Below, one piece after another: positions 58,188-64,000 of a stretch of DNA of 64,000 bases (position 1 is its first letter; every line of letters begins with the position of its first letter). Origin of the DNA: JALORV01 sp963724365. Its GTDB lineage: Bacteria; Pseudomonadota; Gammaproteobacteria; Burkholderiales; Burkholderiaceae_F. The position numbers were made by a program, and so were the translations under genes. The notes beneath the pieces are model-generated. The model was not told where the DNA came from, ran no database searches, and worked only from the letters and a program-made list of their open reading frames with translations. The DNA is taken from contig CAVRUR010000010.1 in assembly GCA_963724365.1 (NCBI GenBank), positions 122,815-186,814 of the forward strand, written 5' to 3'.

Positions 58188-59898
58188 ATGCGCCTTCGAT
58201 CCCACACACGCCGCTTCCGCACCGCTGCCGCTGCGCCACTGACACTCGCCGCGCGTGCTGCTTGCCAGCGTGGGCATTGCGCCGATCGGCGTCGTTCGGG
58301 CGCAGGCGACGCCGGGTTATCCGACCGGCTCCGGCATTCCGCTTCCCGGTCCGACGGTGCCCGTCGGGGTTCCGACGGGAACGCCGTCGGGCACGAGTCC
58401 GGAGAGCCGCGGTCGCGCGACGTGGCGCGCAGGGCTGGGGGACCGAGGCGAGCGTCACCGGCCAGGCGACGCTGACCAACAATGCCAACTACGGTGAGTC
58501 GACGATTCGCGAGGGCGACCTGATCCTCGAACTGATCCCGGCGCTCAGCTTCAATCGCGAGGGGGCGCGGCTGCGCGTCAACGGCACCGTCGCGCTCGAC
58601 ATGCTCGGCTACGTCGACGGCACGCAGGCGAGCAGCATCCTGCCGCAGGTCGACATCCTGGCCAATCTCGAGGCCATCGACAACCTCTTCTTCGTCGACG
58701 GCGTCGGTCGTCGCGAGCCAGACCGTCGTAAACCCGTTCCTGCCGCGCGCCGAGTTCTCGTCGACCAACAACCAGTACACCTACGACGCAGGCGCGGCTT
58801 GCGCCGTACCTGCAGGGCAACATCGGGCAGAACGTGCAGCTGGCTGATCCGCAGCGACAACTCGTACACCTGGACGTCGCAGACCGACGATCCGCTCGGC
58901 AATGCCTACTACGCGCAGACACCTGGCGCAGGTCGTGCGCGATCCGACGCCGTTCGGCCTGACGCTGCGGTCGAGCCAACGACCTGACGCGCATCCAGGA
59001 CCAGGTCCAGCCGGACCAGACGCTGAACACGGCGCTGGCGATCTTCGACTACGCGTTCACGCCGCAGCTCACGGTCGGCCTGCGTGGCGGCTACGAGAAC
59101 ACGACCTACACGGCGGAGGAAACGGCGGGGCCGATCTACGGCGCCAACATCGCCTGGCGGCCGTCGCCGCTCTCGAGCCTGGTCGGCTACTGGGAGCAGC
59201 GCTTCTACGGTCCGAGCTATCAGTTCCAGGCCTCGCACCGGCAGCGCCGGCTGGCGTCGTCGGCCGTCGTTCTATCGGACGATCTACGACCTATCCGCAG
59301 GTGCTGTTGCAGATTCCGTCGACCAGCAACGTCTCGGGGCTGCTCGAATGCGATCCTGGTCGCGCGCTTCCCCGATCCGATCGAGCGCGCCAGCGCGGTG
59401 CACGGACCTGATCACGCGCCAGGGGCTGCCGGAGTCGCTGCCGGCCGGGGCCTACATCTACAACCAGAGCGCCAACATCCTGACGGGCGGCAAACGTCAA
59501 CTGGGCGCTGATCGGAGTGCGCAACACGGTCGCGCTGAACCTCTATTACCTGAAGACCGAGCTGCTGCCGGACGCGCGGGTCCCGCCGACCTTTCTCGCG
59601 TTCAACAACAACGATCCAGCAGGGCGCGGGCCTGACGCTCAGCCACACGCTGACGCCGGTGATCAACCTGAACGGCACGATTGGCGCGCTACCAGACGCA
59701 AGGGATTCGACGCAGACCGAGGGCTGAACACGCGCCAGGACCTGGCGAGCCTGCAGGCCAACTGGCAGCTGTCACCGACGAACACGGTGTTCGTCGGCAC
59801 GCGCTACCAGTTCCAGACGACAAGCCGATCCGCCGCCGCGTTCTTCGACAGCACCAGCGAAGCAGCCGATCTTCGCCGGCCTGTTCCACCGCCTCTGA
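58188..59898 (+). CDS. XrtA-locus outer-membrane beta-barrel protein, many frameshifts
   Basis: A probable outer-membrane porin-like protein of the XrtA set. Pieces: MRLRSHTRRFRTAAAAPLTLAA, LLASVGIAPIGVVRAQATPGYPTGSGIPLPGPTVPVG, EASVTGQATLTNNANYGESTIREGDLILELIPALSFNREGARLRVNGTVALDMLGYVDG, ILPQVDILANLEAIDNLFFVDG, TPQLTVGLRGGYENTTYTAEETAGPIYGANIAWRPSPLSSLVGYWEQRFYGPSYQFQASHR, ALIGVRNTVALNLYYLKTELLPDA and LASLQANWQLSPTNTVFVGTRYQFQT. Alternating hydrophobic strands and a heavy share of aromatic residues support a barrel. At least eight frame changes are needed; the piece order is clear but joins are approximate. Confidence 0.8.
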
Positions 59899-59905
59899 GG
59901 CACAC

Positions 59906-60969
59906 ATGTACGAAGACTTCTACGGCCTGACCGGCAAGCCCTTCCAGCTCAGTCCCGATCCGACCTTCTACTTCGGGAGCAAGGGGCACACGAGCGCGTT
60001 TTCGTACCTGAAGTACGGCGTGTACCAGGGCGAGGGATTCCTCGTCATCACCGGCGAGGTCGGGGCGGGCAAGACCACGCTGGTGCGCGCGCTGCTCGAG
60101 GAACTCGACGTGCAAGCACGATCGTCGCCGCGCAGATCGTCAGCACGCAGCTCGAGGCCGACGACCTGCTGCGGTCGGTGGCCAAGGCCTTCGGCATCCG
60201 GGTGCCGACAGGAGGACAAGGCCAGCCTGCTGGCCTCGATCGAGGCCTTCCTGCTGATGCTGTTCCAGCAGAACAAGCGCGCGCTGCTGATCGTCGACGA
60301 GGCGCAGAACCTGAATGCCGGTTCGATCGAGGAACTGCGCATGCTGTCGAACTTCCAGTGCGGCGACCAGGCGCTGCTGCAGAGCTTCCTGGTCGGCCAG
60401 CCGGAGCTGCGCAACCTGATGCGTTCGCCGGCGATGGAGCAGTTCCGCCAGCGCGTGATCGCCTCGTACCACCTCGGGCCGCTCGACGAGTCCGAGACGC
60501 GCGGCTACATCGAGCACCGGCTGCATCGCGTCGCCTGGAAGGGCAATCCGGAGTTCGAGCCGTCGGCGATCCACGCGATCTACATGGCGACGGGCGGCAT
60601 TCCGCGCCGCATCAACGCGATGTGCAACCGGCTGATGCTGGCGGGCTTCCTGGCGGGCCAGCACCGCTTCACCGCGGCCGAGGTCAATGCGGTGGCCGCC
60701 GAGATCACCGGCGAGATCGGCCCGCAGGCGGTCGCCACGCCGCTGCGCGAGCCGCTGTCCGCGTCCGACGGAGCGGCATCCGGACCTGATCGGCAACGTG
60801 CGGCGACTGCTGAGCATGGCCGATCGCGTCGACCGGCTCGAGAAGGACGTCAACGAGCTGCTGAACCTGGTGCGCGTGCTGGTGGAGCCGGAGCGCGCGC
60901 TGCCCGAGGACGAGCCGCCGCGGCAGGAGCCACCGAAGCGGCGTCGCAAGTCGACGGGCGCCCGCATGA
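59906..60969 (+). CDS. XrtA-associated AAA ATPase (ExeA-like), about three frameshifts
   Basis: MYEDFYGLTGKPFQLSPDPTFYFGSKGHTSAFSYLKYGVYQGEGFLVITGEVGAGKTTLVRALLEEL opens the ATPase, with Walker A GEVGAGKT; Walker B is ALLIVDEAQNL, followed by MLSNFQ and GQPELR. The segment STQLEADDLLRSVAKAFGIRVP appears in another frame (shifts near 60112 and 60212), and the C-terminal coiled-coil tail IGNVRRLLSMADRVDRLEKDVNELLNLVRVLVEPERALPEDE in a third (shift near 60778). The stop is placed at TGA 60967-60969, which needs one more correction; the exact end is uncertain. Confidence 0.86.
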
Positions 60970-60980
60970 ACCGGTTGCCC

Positions 60981-62144
60981 ATGATGTCGCGGCCGCATTC
61001 TGTGCGTCGTCGGCGCGCGGCCGAACTTCATGAAGATGGCGCCGCTGCTGCGCGCGCTTCGCGCGCGCGCGCGATCTGCCGCCGTGCCGTCCTGGTTCAC
61101 ACCGGCCAGCACTACGACGCAGTCGTTGAAGGATCAGCGTGTTCGACGACCTCGAGCTTCCCGAGTCCGGACGTCGACCTGGGGGTCGGCTCGGCTCGCA
61201 CGCGGGCCAGACGGCGGATGTCATGAAGCGTTCGAGCCGGTGCTCGACCAGTTCGAGCCCTGTCTGCGTCATCGTCGTCGGCGACGTCAACTCGACGCTG
61301 GCGTGCAGCCTGGTCGCGGTCAAGAAGGGCGTGCCGGTCGCGCACGTCGAGGCGGGACTGCGGAGCTTCGATCGCAGCGATGCCGGAGGAGGTGAACCGC
61401 GTCCTGACGGACCAGATCGCCGACCTGCTGTACACGACGGAACGCAGCGCGCAAGACAACCTGCTGCGCGAAGGAATCTCCGGCGGACCGGGTGCACTTC
61501 GTCGGCAACCTGATGATCGACTCGCTCAGGGCGTCGATTCCGAAGGCGAAATCGCGCGGCGAAGTCCTGGAACGCGAAGGACTTGACCCGGAACTTGCGC
61601 AGCGGACCGGCCGGATACGGCCTGGTGACGCTGCATCGGCCGTCCAATGTGGATGCGCTGCCAGGACCTGTCAGAATGTGCTCGGAATTCTGCGGACGGT
61701 CGCCGAGCGCATCCCGCTCATCTGGCCGATGCATCCTCGCACGCGGGCGAGCATGGACCGGCACGGACTGGCGCATGCGCTGGAGGGCACCGGATTGCGT
61801 GCCTTCCGCCGCAGGGCTACCTCGAAATGGTGGGACTGATGCGCGGCGCAGCGATCGCGTTGACGGATTCGGGCGGGGTGCAGGAAGAGACGACGGCGCT
61901 GGGCGTTCCGTGCCTGACGCTGCGGGCGAATACCGAGCGGCCGATCACCGAGGAGCAGGGCACGAACACGGTTGTCGGGACGGATCGGGACCGTGTGCAT
62001 CGCGGCGGTCGACTCTGTTGTTGAGCGGCGGCGGCAAGCGAGGTCGTGTACCCGAGGGCTGGGACGGCCATGCGCGGAGCGCATCGCGGAACACCTGTCG
62101 CGCTGGCTGGCGGCGCAGACGCAGAATTTCGACAGGCTGCCTGA
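60981..62144 (+). CDS. wecB: UDP-N-acetylglucosamine 2-epimerase, many frameshifts
   Basis: Makes UDP-ManNAc from UDP-GlcNAc. Pieces in order: MMSRPH, LCVVGARPNFMKMAPLLRAL, VLVHTGQHYDAV, FDDLELP, VVVGDVNSTLACSLVAVKKGVPVAHVEAGLRSFDR, MPEEVNRVLTDQIADLLYTTERSAQDNLLREGI, VHFVGNLMIDSLRA, YGLVTLHRPSNVD, RIPLIWPMHPRTRA, QGYLEMVGLMRGAAIALTDSGGVQEETTALGVPCLTLRANTERPITEEQGTNTVVG. These are the family's consecutive motifs. More than eight one-base shifts break it. Start ATG 60981 or 60966; the stop overlaps the next gene's ATG (TGATGA). It may feed ManNAc-derived precursors. Confidence 0.87.
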
Positions 62145-63002
62145 TGAATCGTCCGCTCGTTGAGCATCGCATCTGCAATGCGCTGACGATCGACGTCGAG
62201 GACTACTTCCAGGTCTCGGCGCTTGCGCCGCACATCGAGCGGCGTCGTGGGACACGATGCCGTGCCGCGTCGAGCGCAACGTCGGCCGCCTGCTGGCGCT
62301 GTTGTCGCGACAGCGAGTCGCGCGCGACCTTCTTCACGCTCGGCTGGATCGCCGAGCGCTATCCGGCGCTGGTGCGCGAGATCGTGGCGCAGGGCCATGA
62401 ACTGGCGAGCCACGGCCAGTCGCACCTGCGCGCGAGCGAGCAGTCGCGCGCGGAGTTCCGCTCCGACGTCGAGGGCGCGCGCAAGAAGCTCGAGGACATC
62501 GGCGGCGTCGCCGTCCGCGGCTACCGCGCGCCCAGCTTCTCGATCGGGCACGCGAACCTGTGGGCGTTCGACTGCATCGCCGAGGCCGGCTACGCGTACA
62601 GCTCGAGCGTCTATCCGGTGCGGCACGATCACTACGGCATGCCCGATGCACCGCGCTTTGCCTATCGCACGCACAACGGGCTGCTCGAGACTGCCGATCA
62701 CGACGACGCGCGTGTTCGCGCGCAACCTGCCCGCCGGCGGTGGCGGCTACTTCCGCCTGCTGCCGTACCGCGCCTCGCGCTGGGCCATCGAACGCGTCAA
62801 CCGCGTCGACCGGCAGCCGGCGATCTTCTACTTCCATCCGTGGGAGATCGACCCGCACCAGCCGCGCATCGCGGGCGTCAGCGCGAAGACCCGCTTCCGC
62901 CACTACCTGAATCTCGACCGCACCGAGTCGCGTCTGGACCGGCTTCTGTCCGACTTCCGCTGGGACCGCATCGACCGCGTGTTCGAGATCGACGCGGCGT
63001 GA
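62144..63002 (+). CDS. XrtA-system polysaccharide deacetylase, about three frameshifts
   Basis: NodB-type carbohydrate deacetylase of the PEP-CTERM group. MNRPLVEHRICNALTIDVEDYFQVSALAPHIE carries the first Asp motif (DVED), RATFFTLGWIAERYPALVREIVAQGHELASHGQSHLRASEQSRAEFRSDVEGARKKLE has the metal-binding SHGxxH, and VRGYRAPSFSIGHANLWAFDCIAEAGYAYSSSVYPVRHDHYGMPDAPRF follows; the end is RLLPYRASRWAIERVNRVDRQPAIFYFHPWEIDPHQPRI. Breaks lie near 62250, 62310 and 62705. Its stop overlaps the next GTG (GTGA). Confidence 0.9.
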
Positions 63003-64000
63003 AGCCCGTCGACCTGCCGCGTCGACGCGCAGGCGACCGCCGTCGGTGCGTCCGTACCGCGAGGGCGATCGGGCAGGCCTGGTCGGCGTTCGTCGACGAG
63101 CTGCCCCGAGGCGACGTTCTTCCATCGCATCGAGTGGCGCGACCTGATCGAGGACGTCTTTCGCCATCGCACGCACTACCTCGTGGCCGAGCGGGGCGGG
63201 CGAGCTCGTCGGCGTGCTGCCGCTGGCGCGCGTGAAGAGCCTGCTGTTCGGCGACTGCGCTGGTGTCGCTGCCGTTCGCGGTCTACGGCGGCGCGGCCGT
63301 CGCCGACGAGCCGCGCGCGCGGCGCCTGCACCGCGCGGCGAGCGATCTGGCGCGCGAGCTCGGCGTGCAGCACCTCGAACTGCGCAATCGCGCCAGCGAC
63401 CGAGCCGGACTGGCCGCGGCAGGACCTGTACGTCACGTTCCGCAAGACGCTGCTGCCGGAGGTCGAGGCGAACCTGCTCGCGATCCCGCGCAAGCAGCGC
63501 GCGATGGTGCGCAAGGGCATCGAGCGCGGGCTCGTCAGCGAGATCGACGAGGGCGTCGACCGCTTCTTCGAGCTGTATGCCGACAACCAGCACCGCCACG
63601 GCACGCCGCCGTATCCGCGGCGCTACTTCGAGGCGCTGCGCAGCGCGTTCGGCAAGGACTGCGAAGTGCTCACCGTGCTCGACCCGCCGGGCGAGCCGGT
63701 GTCGTCGGTGCTGTCGTTCTACTTCCGCGACGAGGTGCTGCCGTACTACGCCGGCGACGACGAGCGCGCGCGCGCACTCGCGGCGAACGACTTCAAGTAC
63801 TGGGAGCTGATGCGGCGCGCTGTCGAGCGCGGCCTGCGCGTCTTCGACTACGGCCGGTCCAAGCGCGGCACCGGCTCGTTCGACTTCAAGAAGAACTGGG
63901 GATTCGAGGCCCAGCCGCTGCACTACGAGTACTTCCTGCTCAGGCGCGCACGATACCGCAGAACAATCCGGCCAATCCGAAGTACCGCGCCTTCATCGGC
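62999..64000 (+). CDS. XrtA-associated FemAB-like protein, 3'-truncated, several frameshifts
   Basis: GNAT/FemAB-fold acyl- or aminoacyl-transferase of the PEP-CTERM system. Recognised pieces: WSAFVDELP, ATFFHRIEWRDLIEDVFRHRTHYLVAERGGELVGVLPLARVKSLLFGD, VSLPFAVYGGAAVADEPRARRLHRAASDLARELGVQHLELRNR, DLYVTFRKTLLPEVEANLLAIPRKQRAMVRKGIERGLVSEIDEGVDRFFELYADNQHRHGTPPYPRRYFEALRSAFG and VLSFYFRDEVLPYYAGDDERARALAANDFKYWELMRRAVERGLRVFDYGRSKRGTGSFDFKKNWGFE. GTG 62999 overlaps the deacetylase stop. Breaks near 63045, 63105, 63200, 63262, 63405 and 63940. The window ends inside the NPANPKYRAF tail. Confidence 0.88.

Overview
This window comes from a GC-rich betaproteobacterium, most likely of Burkholderiales type. 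The evidence is gene order: ilvC-psd-pssA-leuA, then rpsO-pnp, a quinone oxidoreductase, tpiA-secG-tRNA-Leu(GAG), a full nuoA-N operon and a NUDIX gene. That order is typical of the Burkholderiales core chromosome. A PEP-CTERM/exosortase-A (XrtA) polysaccharide locus fits a sediment, sludge or biofilm betaproteobacterium. No 16S gene is present, so finer placement is not possible.

Layout. (1) 1-5.3 kb: branched-chain amino-acid and phospholipid genes (ilvC, SIMPL protein, psd, pssA, leuA), with a leucine-rich leader peptide ahead of leuA. (2) 5.4-12.5 kb: rpsO, pnp with a UUCG terminator, an S9 peptidase, a quinone oxidoreductase, tpiA, secG. (3) 12.6-27.8 kb: tRNA-Leu and the 14-subunit NADH dehydrogenase operon, interrupted by three copies of a GC-rich hairpin repeat. 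(4) 27.8-37.1 kb: NUDIX hydrolase, a cystathionine gamma-synthase-family PLP enzyme, an RHH/PIN toxin-antitoxin pair, ETF-ubiquinone oxidoreductase, an SDR, a thioesterase and a two-subunit CoA transferase (acyl-CoA/ketoacid catabolism feeding quinone), a metal efflux carrier and a DUF1624 membrane acyltransferase. (5) 37.2-41.7 kb: a small, less GC-rich island ending at the 3' end of tRNA-fMet. It has a tyrosine recombinase, tiny membrane-peptide genes, and the 'mobile mystery protein' A/B pair (XRE regulator plus Fic protein) with a phased operator array. (6) 41.9-64 kb: a PEP-CTERM-tagged trypsin-like protease with a good sigma-54 promoter, then the XrtA exopolysaccharide locus: PrsK/PrsR two-component system, PrsT TPR lipoprotein, UDP-sugar dehydrogenase, epimerase, serine protease, initiating sugar transferase, Wza-type export lipoprotein, chain-length determinant, tyrosine autokinase, outer-membrane beta-barrel, AAA ATPase, UDP-GlcNAc 2-epimerase, polysaccharide deacetylase and FemAB-like protein, cut by the window end. 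XrtA itself is not in the window.

Quality caveat. Many obviously functional genes are broken by single-base frameshifts. Almost every shift I traced is explained by one base gained (occasionally lost) in a short run of identical bases, usually G or C. They are absent from about 0-9.6 kb and 11-18.6 kb, scattered from 18.6 to 51 kb, and very dense from 53 kb on. I therefore treat these genes as intact genes read through sequencing or assembly error and give joined extents; they should not be read as natural pseudogenes without resequencing.
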